Positions 32,857 through 43,400 of a stretch of DNA of 64,000 bases are shown piece after piece; within the stretch, counting starts at the first letter, position 1, and every line of letters begins with the position of its first letter. The stretch covers positions 1 to 64,000 of the forward strand of contig MEPP01000006.1 in NCBI GenBank assembly GCA_001769855.1, in the 5' to 3' direction. Source of the stretch: Bdellovibrionales bacterium GWA2_49_15. GTDB lineage: Bacteria > Bdellovibrionota > Bacteriovoracia > Bacteriovoracales > Bacteriovoracaceae. The notes beneath the pieces were generated by a model that worked only from the letters and a program-made list of their open reading frames with translations, did not search any database and was not told the origin of the DNA. The position numbers were made by a program, and so were the translations under genes.

Positions 32857-33988
32857 TAAATCCATCCCATATATTTGTGCGCTCATCTACCTACTCAACG
32901 GAGGCGTCCTAGCTTACGCTGACAATGTACGCACCACGGACGACGTCGGAATTCCTCAGCAGGCGGATGAGGATTGGCCCCACGAGCTGGAGCTCTACGA
33001 AAAAAAAGAACCTGGGGCCGCCACCAACCTTGATGAAATTGATTTTGCCTCCATTGACGAGCTCAAAAAACATGAAAAATATTTTGTTCCCACAATTAAG
33101 ATTGAGTACGAGAAACGGGTTGGTTTTAAATGGCCGACTGAAATTTACCGGGCGGTTCTCAGAGATCGCGCCATCGTGTATGATTTAAATACTAACGAAA
33201 GCAGTGTCGTCTACCGCAAGGCCTTTGTCTTCGCCCAGGAGGAAACGGCGGGCGGAGAAACTATTTTCATCTATGATAAAACAAAGCAAAAACGCTATAA
33301 AACAAATTCAATCAATGTCGTTTCTATCGAGGAAGATCTGAATTTGCAGGCCAATCCTTCAGTGTATAAAGAATACGCCCCCCCCACGCAATACCATTCC
33401 AAAGACACCCGACTGGCGCTCGATAATTATATTAATTTTCATGGCGAATACATGCGCGACCAGTATTTAGCAGATCTCTTCACGTCGCTTTTGCCCGCCG
33501 GCCAAACCTTAAAATCCGACACCTTCTATGCCTATGGCAGGCGCCTTGAATTTAAAACATTTTACGTTTGGGACTTCCCGATACAATTTGGCATCAATCT
33601 CAACTACCAGGAGGGAAGTTGGCTGGGAGATGCCGAAGGTTTAATTTGGCGTTCGGCCTTTTTTGGGCCGGTGGCCCAGTACACTTTTTATCGTAGTTCG
33701 GTGATGAATTTGAATTTGCATGTTAGTTTTCAGCAATCATTTTTCTTCCGGGCCTCATCCCAAACACAAAATTTTTCCTTTGACTATTCTACCAATGCCT
33801 TAGAGGTTAATTTAAATTCCATCTGGCCGACTGAGTATGGCCGTATTGTGGTGGGCGCGAGTTTTCGCCAAACCAATGCATCCTTAAAGGAAACAACGGT
33901 TGAGCTTCGTCGTGAACCTGAAAGAGGGACCATGGATTCAGTCAGTCTCCTGCTCGGTTATAATTTCGACTGGGATATAGGTAGCTAA
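32849..33988 (+). CDS. Exported outer-membrane-type protein
   Basis: This 379-residue protein starts at TTG 32849 inside the end of the Nudix gene. A signal peptide (ending AYA-D) is followed by an acidic region and a small beta domain (about 70-155). The C-terminal 180 residues have alternating aromatic strands (FPIQFGINLNYQEGSW, YTFYRSSVMNLNLHVSF, IVVGASFRQT) typical of an outer-membrane barrel. Not recognised as a named family. The next gene, 3 nt downstream, has a similar plan, so the pair probably works together in the outer membrane. Confidence 0.65.
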   Translation: MINKSIPYICALIYLLNGGVLAYADNVRTTDDVGIPQQADEDWPHELELYEKKEPGAATNLDEIDFASIDELKKHEKYFVPTIKIEYEKRVGFKWPTEIYRAVLRDRAIVYDLNTNESSVVYRKAFVFAQEETAGGETIFIYDKTKQKRYKTNSINVVSIEEDLNLQANPSVYKEYAPPTQYHSKDTRLALDNYINFHGEYMRDQYLADLFTSLLPAGQTLKSDTFYAYGRRLEFKTFYVWDFPIQFGINLNYQEGSWLGDAEGLIWRSAFFGPVAQYTFYRSSVMNLNLHVSFQQSFFFRASSQTQNFSFDYSTNALEVNLNSIWPTEYGRIVVGASFRQTNASLKETTVELRREPERGTMDSVSLLLGYNFDWDIGS

Positions 33989-33991
33989 AAA

Positions 33992-35056
33992 ATGAAACCA
34001 GCTTGTTGCCATTTTCTCATCCTTCTTCTGATGGTCTTTTGCCAGAATATTTGGGCGGCCGAAGCCGTCGTGATTGTTTTGCAAACCCCGCTCTTTGCCG
34101 GACCAAAAATTGATTCGACCATTCTCCAGTATCACCGTAAAGGTGAGCATCTCTACATTCGCGATTCCAATGTCTCGCCTAGTCCCCACTCAAAAAACTA
34201 TGATTCCAACAATCCGGAAGAGGGTGAAGAGTATTTTCCGGTATTTCATCAGGTCCCCAGCTCAGGTTTTTTTGAGACTGTCACCCGAACAGGGCAGAGC
34301 GCTTTTATTAAAGCTGACCACGTCAAAATCCTCTACGCAGATGAGCGCGAAAAATTAACCGAAATCAGTCCCTTTGAGCACGACCCCACCGACTATCGTC
34401 TGGAAGAACCTCTGCCCCCCAAATATCCCATCTATGATCCTAACCGGTACCGCATGGCCCTGGCGTATGCCTTCGGTCCTCAGCGCAAGGTCAACTATCC
34501 CTATCCCTCCCTCATCACGGGCGAAGATTTTAAAGTTCGCAAGGGCTTCTATGGACACTACATCAAGAAAGTCGACTGGGACCCCTATGACCGTTTTTAT
34601 TTTGGATTTTTTGGATACTACTTTACCTCCGAGACAGACTTCTCTCTTCTCAGTGGTACCTTTGCGATTGAGGAGCAGAAAATAATTTCTATCGGCCCGT
34701 ACTTTTCTTACGATACTTTTCGGATCAACAAGCTCACTCTGTCATTTGCAGGCGGTATCACGGCCAATCGTCATATCATGACCATTAAAGCGCAGAATGG
34801 AGCAAGCTTAGATCAGCGAACCTTTGCAAGCTGGACACTGACTCCCCGACTCGGTTCCAATATTCAAATCAAAAGTGTTTTTCCCAATACTGATTTTTTT
34901 ACCGGAGTCGAACTTCAGGCGGCCCATCCCTTTCGCCTGACCTCGAGCGACCCACAGCAGAATCGAAATAACTGGAATCAAGAGAAGGACCGCGTCTATT
35001 TTGCGCCGGGTGCCCAGTTCACCGTGTGCCTGGGCGTTCAAAGCACCTACGAATAA
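33992..35056 (+). CDS. Exported protein with SH3-like segment and barrel-like C-terminus
   Basis: This 354-residue protein has a signal peptide ending IWA-AE. Residues about 25-115 (VIVLQTPLFAGPKIDSTILQYHRKGEHLYI ... FIKADHVKILY; SH3-type pattern of ligand-free beta strands) resemble bacterial SH3 domains. From about 145 on, the sequence has YAFGPQRKVNYP, FYFGFFGYYF and later amphipathic beta strands, again suggesting a membrane barrel. No named family. It follows its exported neighbour by 3 nt and ends an operon with the Nudix gene. Confidence 0.62.
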   Translation: MKPACCHFLILLLMVFCQNIWAAEAVVIVLQTPLFAGPKIDSTILQYHRKGEHLYIRDSNVSPSPHSKNYDSNNPEEGEEYFPVFHQVPSSGFFETVTRTGQSAFIKADHVKILYADEREKLTEISPFEHDPTDYRLEEPLPPKYPIYDPNRYRMALAYAFGPQRKVNYPYPSLITGEDFKVRKGFYGHYIKKVDWDPYDRFYFGFFGYYFTSETDFSLLSGTFAIEEQKIISIGPYFSYDTFRINKLTLSFAGGITANRHIMTIKAQNGASLDQRTFASWTLTPRLGSNIQIKSVFPNTDFFTGVELQAAHPFRLTSSDPQQNRNNWNQEKDRVYFAPGAQFTVCLGVQSTYE

Positions 35057-35229
35057 AAATATCCGACAATTTCGCTCTCGCGAAAACTGTTAGAAATTTC
35101 AACATGTTAAAGTCTAAAAAATGTCTAAAGTTTATACAAAGGCACCCGATAAGTTCTTTGTAGGCCAGAAACTGTGCAGGAAGTGCTGTTTCGACATACA
35201 TCAAACTTAAGAGACCAGGAGGGTGTCAC

Positions 35230-35448
35230 GTGAAAAAAAATCAACATACTGAAAATGAAGTTCTTTTTCAAAAGATGGGAAATCGTTGGTACGTTTTCAC
35301 AGAAATTGGGAATGAATTCCTGTACGCCCCACTGCCTGAAGGAATGGACCCACGTTGTTCAAAAATTGAGTTATGCCAAGTTATCGAAGAGCACATGGCC
35401 AAGGTTGTTCGCCATGCTCAAAGAGAAGCAGAGCCGACAGCGGCCTAA
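35230..35448 (+). CDS. Small hypothetical protein
   Basis: This 72-residue soluble protein starts at GTG 35230 with CAGGAGGGTGTCAC upstream, a good ribosome-binding site. A beta-rich N-terminal half (VLFQKMGNRWYVFTEIG) is followed by a helix (ELCQVIEEHMAKVV). No family recognised. It is first of two short genes leading into the trmB-dnaG-rpoD block. Confidence 0.6.
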   Translation: MKKNQHTENEVLFQKMGNRWYVFTEIGNEFLYAPLPEGMDPRCSKIELCQVIEEHMAKVVRHAQREAEPTAA

Positions 35449-35463
35449 AAACGGGTCTATCGT

Positions 35464-35673
35464 ATGAAACCAAAATCGAAGCAAAAAGAATTCACACCTG
35501 CTGAGTTACAAACCTTCAAGCAGCAGATAGAACAGTTTCGAAAGATCTTGGGTGATAAAATGAAAGACCCAAATCTGGCGAAAAAGGCCGCACACCTACT
35601 TTCCATGTGGATAGCAGGAGAGAAGATTGAGGCGGTAGAAAAGACTGATAAGAAAAAAAAGAAAGCTGCTTAG
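35464..35673 (+). CDS. Small basic hypothetical protein
   Basis: A 69-residue, lysine-rich helical protein ending in a poly-lysine tract (KTDKKKKKAA). It begins 15 nt after the preceding small gene. No family recognised. The basic tail suggests nucleic-acid or ribosome association, which is only a guess from composition. Confidence 0.55.
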   Translation: MKPKSKQKEFTPAELQTFKQQIEQFRKILGDKMKDPNLAKKAAHLLSMWIAGEKIEAVEKTDKKKKKAA

Positions 35674-35756
35674 AGAGAATTCAATGAGATGGCGCGTCAA
35701 CGCACCGCGCGCCGATATTGCCGAGTCGCATCCATTTTGATAAACAGCCCCTTCCC

Positions 35757-36515
35757 ATGGACCATACTTATAAAGCAGATTTTGTATACAAGCATGATAA
35801 CCCCTACCACGATCGTTTGGGGGAGTTTCAGGATTTTGTCCTGCGCGATACGCAAGGCGAAGCCTTTCGTGGGAAATGGAATACAGATTTTTTCAAACGT
35901 GAAGCTTCACTCTATTTAGAAATCGGCACAGGCTATGGGGATTTCATGATGGAGTTTTGCCACCATCATCCCCATGTTAATTTTGTAGGATTGGACTATC
36001 GATTCAAGCGCGGCTATCAGGTGGCCAAAAAACTTTCCCGCTCTGAGGTCCAAAATTTTTGTTATCTGCGTGCGCGCGGAGAGAGGATCGCCCATACCTT
36101 CGCTGAAAATGAACTCGATGGAATTTTCTTTTTTTTCTCCGATCCATGGCCAAAAAAACGTCATCATAAGCGACGTCTCTTTCAAGCGGAATTTTTAAAT
36201 AGTGCCTTCACCATCCTGAAACCTGGCGGAAAAGTTTATATCAAAACTGATCACGATGGTTACGCGGAGTGGATGGAAGAACTCCTGCAAAACCATGTGC
36301 AAGATCAAGGCCAATTTACGCTTGAATTTCAAACAAAAAATCTCTGGGAAAATGTTCAACCCAGCGTCTGCAACATTGCTTCAGTCCCTTTCCTCTCTAC
36401 TTTTCAAACAAAATTTGAGAAGATCTTCGTTTCCCAGGGAACCAAAATAAAAGCATACGTACTGACCTCTACAAAAAATTTAACATCGGTTCCAGGACGA
36501 GGACAGGTTCAGTGA
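35757..36515 (+). CDS. trmB: tRNA (guanine-N7-)-methyltransferase TrmB
   Basis: TrmB makes 7-methylguanosine at tRNA position 46. SAM-binding EIGTGYGDF and the family signature FSDPWPKKRHHKRR are both present, followed by LKPGGKVYIKTD. ATG 35757 gives 252 residues; an in-frame TTG at 35718 would add 13. Neither has a clear Shine-Dalgarno. The end overlaps the dnaG start by 4 nt (GTGA), tying it to the dnaG-rpoD macromolecular synthesis operon. Confidence 0.9.
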   Translation: MDHTYKADFVYKHDNPYHDRLGEFQDFVLRDTQGEAFRGKWNTDFFKREASLYLEIGTGYGDFMMEFCHHHPHVNFVGLDYRFKRGYQVAKKLSRSEVQNFCYLRARGERIAHTFAENELDGIFFFFSDPWPKKRHHKRRLFQAEFLNSAFTILKPGGKVYIKTDHDGYAEWMEELLQNHVQDQGQFTLEFQTKNLWENVQPSVCNIASVPFLSTFQTKFEKIFVSQGTKIKAYVLTSTKNLTSVPGRGQVQ

Positions 36516-38455
36516 GTGATGATTTAGTTCGCCAGATTAAAGAGGCCCCCATCTCGTCGGTGGTCGGGCATTTTATCTCGCTTCAGAGACGCGGCAGCAG
36601 CATCAAAGCGCTCTGTCCTTTTCACCAAGATAGCACACCGTCGTTGCATGTGAGTGATAGCAAAAAACTTTTTAAATGTTTTGCCTGCGATGTTGGCGGA
36701 GACTCCATTACTTTCGTACAAAAGTTTAAGCATCTCGACTTTCGTGAGGCCCTACGCGAATGCGCCAGAATTTTAGGACTCAGCACCGACGAGCTCGACC
36801 GGGCCCAGAATATTGACCCTGAGCGACTGCTCGCCCGAAAAATTCTCCATAAGGCCGTTTTGATATATGGCAAGATTGCCCATGACGGACCTCACCCCAT
36901 TTTCAAAAATTTTCTGGAAATGCGCTCCATTAAACCCGAAATTGCAGAGCAGTTTCAACTTGGCTTTGCACCCCATAATTCTCCCCTCAACCACTATCTC
37001 CAAAGTATCCCAAATTCTCAGGACCGTGAGCAGGCACTGCAAATGGCCCTCAAAATTGGGCTGATTCTTGAGGACAAAAACCGCAAGAATCACTTTTACG
37101 ATAAGTTTCGCGACCGGATTATGTTCCCTATTTGGGATCATTTTGGTCATATTCAAGGTTTCACTGCTCGGGCCATTCGAGACGATCAGCAACCTAAATA
37201 CATGAACTCAAATGAATCGTTCGTTTTCAGCAAGAAGAACCTGCTGTATGGCCTGCACTTTGCAAAGCCCTTCATACGTGAGTCTGACAAACTCATCTTA
37301 TGTGAGGGCAATATGGATGCGATCGCACTTTTCCAGTATGGCTTCAAGCAATCTGTGGCCATCATGGGAACGGCCATGAATGAATTTGGCTTTTCACATA
37401 TCAAAGGCCTGACCAAAAATCTTTGGCTGGCCCTGGATTCTGATGGTGCCGGTATGCAAGCCGCCCTTCGCACTGCCAACCTGCTGCACAAAACGGCAAT
37501 AATGCCAAAGTATTTAGACTTTTCGCCCTATAAGGACCCGGATGAATTATTAAAAAATGAAGGCCCTCTGGCCTTGCAAAAACGCATAGATGAAGCCCCA
37601 ATCTTCATAGATTATCTTTTGGCCAAAGAATTTCCTGAAAAAATGCCAGAGCTCATCGAGCAAAAGCAGGCCATTCTACAAAAGGCCTTCACTCTTCTAG
37701 CACCTCTTGGTGACTGCTTGAGCGCCAATGAGCGCCTTTTGGCCTTCGCCCATAAAATCGGTTTGAAGTCTGATGGCACCACCATTCGCCAAGAATATCA
37801 AGGATTTCTCAAGGGAGAGGGAGCAAGACAAGGGCCTGTAATCCATCCAACTTCCGTTCCGGCGGCCAACACCCAATCTCAAATTTCCAGCGAAGACTCA
37901 GTTGAAAGCAGACCCGACTTGAAGACTGAAGTGAAGGCAGAACTCAAAATAACCAAGGGCCATATTTTGATGTTGCGGCTCTTGCTAGAGAATCCTCTGT
38001 GCCTAGCGCAAGAAAAACTTAAAGAAGTACTTGATTTACTTGAAAGCGTTGAGATAAAACGATACGTTGGGTCTTTGAGAGACCTTTATTTCGAAGTTGA
38101 AGAGGCGGAATTTGAAGACATGGCTTTGGCCATGTTGGTTGAAGAAGAGTGGCCGGTTTCGTTAAAAGAAATTGTGGGAGCAATTCTTTTTGATCTAGGG
38201 CCCAAAACAAATGCTCAAAAGAGTCATGGCAGAACATTAGAAGTTGGTATCGCTGAACAGTTGCTGAAAGATTTGGCCCATCGTCTCGAGAAAGAACGGC
38301 ATAGAAGCAAGCGAGATACCATCAAAGAACGACAACGAAATAATGAAACGCTAGAAGAAGCAAACAGCTCCCTTGTCGAACTAAATGAAGTGCAAAACAA
38401 ATTGCACGAACTTAATAAAAAGAGAAAAAAAACTTCTCAAGTAAAGGAATTGTAA
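36512..38455 (+). CDS. dnaG: DNA primase DnaG
   Basis: This 647-residue primase lays RNA primers at replication forks. The N-terminal CHC2 zinc finger (CPFHQDSTPSLHV ... CFACDVGG, about residues 35-60) recognises template; the TOPRIM catalytic core has CEGNMDAI and LALDSDGAG. The C-terminal 200 residues would contact DnaB helicase; this part is charged and only loosely conserved. GTG start overlaps trmB. The rpoD start codon follows the TAA directly, as in classical dnaG-rpoD operons. Confidence 0.95.
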   Translation: MSDDLVRQIKEAPISSVVGHFISLQRRGSSIKALCPFHQDSTPSLHVSDSKKLFKCFACDVGGDSITFVQKFKHLDFREALRECARILGLSTDELDRAQNIDPERLLARKILHKAVLIYGKIAHDGPHPIFKNFLEMRSIKPEIAEQFQLGFAPHNSPLNHYLQSIPNSQDREQALQMALKIGLILEDKNRKNHFYDKFRDRIMFPIWDHFGHIQGFTARAIRDDQQPKYMNSNESFVFSKKNLLYGLHFAKPFIRESDKLILCEGNMDAIALFQYGFKQSVAIMGTAMNEFGFSHIKGLTKNLWLALDSDGAGMQAALRTANLLHKTAIMPKYLDFSPYKDPDELLKNEGPLALQKRIDEAPIFIDYLLAKEFPEKMPELIEQKQAILQKAFTLLAPLGDCLSANERLLAFAHKIGLKSDGTTIRQEYQGFLKGEGARQGPVIHPTSVPAANTQSQISSEDSVESRPDLKTEVKAELKITKGHILMLRLLLENPLCLAQEKLKEVLDLLESVEIKRYVGSLRDLYFEVEEAEFEDMALAMLVEEEWPVSLKEIVGAILFDLGPKTNAQKSHGRTLEVGIAEQLLKDLAHRLEKERHRSKRDTIKERQRNNETLEEANSSLVELNEVQNKLHELNKKRKKTSQVKEL

Positions 38456-40282
38456 ATGCTAGCTGACATCTTTTTACAATCCAAGGAATTTCAAAAGCTC
38501 ATCTTTAAGGGGAGAGATCAACAGTTTCTCACACCCGAAGAGATTAACGATGCGATTCCTGCGAGTATTGTCAATCCCGATGACATAGACCAGATCCTCC
38601 TCAAAGTTTTTGAAATGCGCATTGAGGTTCAGGCCGCAGGCGCCGAGGAAGTGGTGGCGGAAGAAGGCATTCGCCTTGATGGTGCCGAGATCATCGAAGA
38701 GACTCTATCGCGCGAAGAGAAAGCCGAACTGCGTTCTGCTTCAACTGATCCGGTAAAGCTCTATTTAAAGCGCATGGGCTCCGTTGCCCTGCTTACCCGT
38801 GAAGGGGAAGTGGAAATCGCCAAACAAATTGAAGAAGGCGAACGCGAAATTATTACTTCGTCCTTAACTTCCTCACATGCCCTTAAAGAAATCATAAAGC
38901 TCAAAGACAAGATTGAGTGTCACGAGAACCCGACTGAGTTCGTAAAAGAACTGGTGCGCGGACTCGATGATGAATCCGCACCTCAAGAAATTAAAGAGGT
39001 CAAGGATGCCATCTATGCGGTTATTGACGAGCTTAAAATTTTCCTCAAAGAGACAGAGCAGGAAGACGGAACACTTCGGAAATTCACGGCTCAGGAGAAA
39101 AAACAGTTCGAACACATTTCTGCCCAACTGGCCGACTTGACGTTTAACCGCAAACTGATCAATAGCTTTGTGGAACCGGTTAAAAAATATTTCCTACAGT
39201 TTAATGAGCTCTATGAATCCGAAGACCGGATTTTTAAATTTCTCGAGGTTAAAAATACGGACGAGTATAAAGTCGTCTATGAAAAAATTATGGAGGACGA
39301 TAATTTCAAGCGTAAGCTTGCAAAAGATCTGTTCACCACCGAAGCCAAAATTGAGCAGCTTGTTCGAAATGAAGAGGATGTGCTCAGAAAATTAAGAAGA
39401 CTAACACTTGAAGCCGGAATGGAATATCGTGACATTGAAAATGTCTACAACATCATTCTCAAAGGCGAAGAGAAGGCCGATAAGGCCAAGTCGCAGTTGG
39501 TTGAAGCCAACTTACGGTTAGTTGTTTCCATTGCAAAAAAATATACCAACCGTGGATTGCAATTTTTGGACCTCATCCAGGAAGGCAATATCGGTCTTAT
39601 GAAGGCGGTAGATAAGTTTGAATATCGCCGTGGCTATAAATTTTCGACCTACGCGACCTGGTGGATTCGTCAGGCCATTACCCGGGCGATTGCAGACCAG
39701 GCCAGAACCATTCGAATTCCTGTTCACATGATTGAAACGATTAACAAGATGGTTCGCACGACACGTCAGCTGATTCAGGAGTATGGCAGAGAGCCTACGC
39801 CGGAAGAAATTGCGGAGCGAATGGAACTCCCGGTTGATAAAGTCAAAAAAGTTCAAAAAATCTCAAAAGAACCTATTTCTCTTGAAACCCCGATTGGTGA
39901 AGAGGAAGACTCAAGCTTAGGTGACTTTATTGAAGATAAAAAAATGATCTCACCTGCCGATGCCGTTATGAGCATCACTTTGTCCGAGCAAACCCGTGCA
40001 GTTTTGGCAACTTTGACTCCCCGTGAAGAAAAAGTATTGCGGATGCGCTTCGGCATTGGAGAAAAATCTGACCATACTCTCGAAGAAGTTGGACAAGATT
40101 TCTTCGTAACTCGAGAGCGGATCCGACAAATTGAGGCCAAGGCCCTCCGCAAGCTCCGCCACCCAAGCCGTGCGAAACTTCTCAAGGCCTATCTTGAAGG
40201 TCACGCTGGTGTAGGAAGCGGCCTAGGAACAGGCGCTGCAGGTGGCAACGGCGAAGGAAGCGGAAGCGCTGCCGGAAACTAA
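38456..40282 (+). CDS. rpoD: Primary sigma factor RpoD (sigma-70)
   Basis: This 608-residue housekeeping sigma factor has region 1.2 ([21 protein letters not shown]), then a large non-conserved region, and regions 2.1-2.4 at about 352-422 with the [19 protein letters not shown] and [13 protein letters not shown] blocks. Region 4 HTH ([20 protein letters not shown]) is at about 540-572. The C-terminus has a 30-residue Gly/Ala/Ser-rich extension after the usual end, which is unusual because region 4 normally closes the protein. It follows dnaG without a gap and ends before a strong terminator. Confidence 0.97.
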   Translation: MLADIFLQSKEFQKLIFKGRDQQFLTPEEINDAIPASIVNPDDIDQILLKVFEMRIEVQAAGAEEVVAEEGIRLDGAEIIEETLSREEKAELRSASTDPVKLYLKRMGSVALLTREGEVEIAKQIEEGEREIITSSLTSSHALKEIIKLKDKIECHENPTEFVKELVRGLDDESAPQEIKEVKDAIYAVIDELKIFLKETEQEDGTLRKFTAQEKKQFEHISAQLADLTFNRKLINSFVEPVKKYFLQFNELYESEDRIFKFLEVKNTDEYKVVYEKIMEDDNFKRKLAKDLFTTEAKIEQLVRNEEDVLRKLRRLTLEAGMEYRDIENVYNIILKGEEKADKAKSQLVEANLRLVVSIAKKYTNRGLQFLDLIQEGNIGLMKAVDKFEYRRGYKFSTYATWWIRQAITRAIADQARTIRIPVHMIETINKMVRTTRQLIQEYGREPTPEEIAERMELPVDKVKKVQKISKEPISLETPIGEEEDSSLGDFIEDKKMISPADAVMSITLSEQTRAVLATLTPREEKVLRMRFGIGEKSDHTLEEVGQDFFVTRERIRQIEAKALRKLRHPSRAKLLKAYLEGHAGVGSGLGTGAAGGNGEGSGSAAGN

Positions 40283-40306
40283 AATAATAGGTCACTCATA
40301 TTATAC

Positions 40307-40330
40307 AAAGGCCCCTTTTTGGGGCCTTTT
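40307..40330 (+). terminator. Rho-independent terminator after rpoD
   Basis: A 9-bp stem (AAAGGCCCC / GGGGCCTTT) with a TTTTT loop followed by T-rich sequence, 25 nt after the rpoD stop. It should end the trmB-dnaG-rpoD transcript. Confidence 0.85.
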
Positions 40331-40346
40331 CGTTTGAAAACTATAA

Positions 40347-40375
40347 TTCATAAAGCTCTTAAAATCGGTTAGAAT
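40347..40375 (+). promoter_or_regulatory. Putative promoter of the SNF2 helicase gene
   Basis: TTCATA and TAGAAT are separated by 17 nt, 46 nt before the start codon and just after the rpoD terminator. The -10 is near consensus; the -35 is weak. Confidence 0.45.
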
Positions 40376-40420
40376 GAACGTTTAACTTAAGTGACGGGTA
40401 AATACCCGACAACAAAATAA

Positions 40421-43400
40421 ATGAACGATATTCTCGATCCAATTATTATTGATAAGCCCGCCCTTAATGGTGAAAAACTATTCAGCGACGCCTATCTTCG
40501 ACAGGCCCGCAAACTGCTCATGCTATCCCGGCTCTCCATCTCATTTGTGAAAGAAACTGATAAATATATTATTGTTTCAGGGATCGTGCGCGAGAACCGT
40601 TCCCATGAAGCTAAAATTGTGTACCGTTTTCATGCAAATCATACCGACGGTGTGCTTAGTTCAAATTGTGACTGCTCACAATGGACCAAGGAAGATCACT
40701 GCGCTCACACAGCTTCACTGTTTATCTACCACTTCTTTGCTCAACAAACGAGCGGGCAGACTGATTTATCCAAGGCCAGATCAGAAGCTATCAATGTCTA
40801 TCACGGCTTGAATCAGAATATGAGTAACACCAACTCTGACGCTGAAATAAAGCAAATGGGGGCCGTGACCCCATTAGACTTCGGCACGGTTGTTAACGGC
40901 CCGAGCAAGCTTCAAGGTGCGCCTCCCAGCGCCACCTATTCAACTCTCCAATATGTCCTGACCTCAAAAAAGGCAGTGCCTTTTCCCGTTCCCAAGAACT
41001 GGGAGGGGCGACTGCAGATGCACTACAATTATCAAGTAACGGACCCAGACAATCATAGTTTGGGCACGGCCGTGCCCGAATTATTTTTTAGCTATGTTCG
41101 TGTCCCCTCCGAAGCCGATTCTGCTGGAGTTGCAGAGAAGGAAATTTCAATTTTTGAGAATCTCTACCTATTTAACTGGAAAACCGGCGAAACCTGGCAC
41201 TTCCCGAATGAATTAAAAGATATTATTCAAAAACTGCGACACCTGAATTTTGATATAGGCGTGAACCAGCTCATCTGGTTCACCACCCTGCCGGGATTTA
41301 GTGATTATTGCGACCTGATCCTTCAGGGGAAAAAGCTGGATGAACATGAAATCGCTAAAATAACACCGGCCATTTCCATCAACGCCGCTGACAAAAACAC
41401 CCTCGATTTCGAGCTGTCCTTCATTGATGAGAATAAAAAACTATATTATCCTCCCGAACTTTTTAGTGCCCTAGTTTTTGAAGACGGTCTACTGGGAAGC
41501 TTTAAGAAGAAAAAAGATGCCTACGGCTTTATTCTGCACCTGAATGACATTTTCAACGGTGAGAATAACCTCACTTTTCGCACCAATACCTTTGATCGAT
41601 TGCGACGTGATTGGCCAATCTATTTGCAATACCTGATGGCACCCGGGGCCCACTACGAATTTGATCTTTTCAATCAGTGTTTTGTGCGAATCGAAAAAGA
41701 CCTGCTCATAGATCTCTTCAAGGCCATGATAAGCGCTTTTAATGATACCATTTTTCGCTTTTCCTCGTTTCATAAGGAACAGCTGAAGCTGGTTTACAAC
41801 ATCCAGACCGGAATCGCCTTTCAAAATTTGCGCAGCTTTATTGAGAAGGTCCAGATCAGAGGTGTGTCGGTCTACTTTGATCGTCGCGAGATCGGTCAAT
41901 GGCATTCCCGCATTCGCTTTGAGCGGCGCTCTTCGACCACAAAATGGTTCGAGCTGGATGTCACCTTAAATGCCTCTGATTATGCCATTTTAAAAAGTGT
42001 CGACAAACAAACCGGCATGGCGATGTCCGAAACCGGTCTTATTCTTCTGAATAGCGACCAGCTCAATCTGGCAAAAATGTTGTCGCGGGTCCTTGAAACG
42101 AACAAGACTCAAAACGCAGAAGCTGAAGGAGATGCAAAACGTGATCTGCGAGAGTATCGTTTTTCGATTCCCTATAACCGCGCCCGCATTATTGAAATCT
42201 TTGAATTAAAAAAAATCGGTATTGCGGGACTTCTGACCGAGGAAGAAGAAAATCTTTGCCATAAGCTATTAAACCTTAAGGAAATGCCGAAATATGATGT
42301 CCCCGCCACTCTAGGAGATGTGCTGCGCCCCTACCAGCTCGTGGGGTATAACTGGCTACGTTTCCTCTATGAGCACAAGTTAGGGGCCTGCCTCGCCGAT
42401 GATATGGGTCTCGGTAAAACGATTCAAGTAATTGCCCTGCTTAAATCGATTGAATCTTCCATCAAGCGCGTGCTCATTGTTTGTCCGGTAACCATTTTAA
42501 TTAATTGGCAAAAAGAATTTGAAAAGTTTTCTGACTTAAAAACACTCATCTATCACGGGGGACAGCGCCAGCTTCCCCCTGACATAAAATTTATTATCAC
42601 CAGCTATGGTGTAATGAAGAAAGAAGCAGATACCACATTCAAAGATGTGCAGTTTGATATCTTTATTCTTGATGAGGTTCAACATCTAAAAAATATGCGT
42701 TCGCTGGGAGCGTGGTCGGCAAGAAAGATCTCTGCAGAATTCCGAATCTGCCTTACAGGTACACCTGTTGAGAATGATCTGGCAGAATTTTACAATATTA
42801 TTGATCTCGCCATTCCCGGCATCTGGGGAGATCTCCAAATTTTGCGAACCATTTCCACGGACATTACCCGAGAGAGAGCGCGTACGACCGCAGGGCCTTT
42901 TATTCTTCGCCGTACCAAGGGACAAGTTCTTACAGACCTCCCGGCCAAGATTGAGAACAATGTGTATCTGCAATTTTCAGATGAAGAGCGCGCGACCTAT
43001 CTTCAAGGTCTGCTGGACATTAAAGCGCGCATCGAAAGCGCCGCCAGTAAACGTAAGTATGGTGAAATTCTGCGCGGTCTTCTCAGGCTTCGTCAGAGTT
43101 GTCTCTGGCAAGGCAAGCAGTTACAGCCAGGTCAGGTGCCAAAGAATCTGAAGGACTTACAGTCGACGAAGATCAAATTTCTTCTCGACCAGCTCGAACA
43201 GATTATTGAAGAAGGGCACAAGGCCATTGTTTTTTCCCAATTCACCACCTACCTGGATATCATTCAATATTTTCTGCGGGAAAAGCATTATCGTGTTTCT
43301 CGCATCGACGGAAGCCAGCAGCTCAAGGCACGCCAGCAGCAGGTGGATCTTTTCCAGGAAGGAAACTCGCAGGTTTTTCTCATCTCACTCAAGGCCGGAG

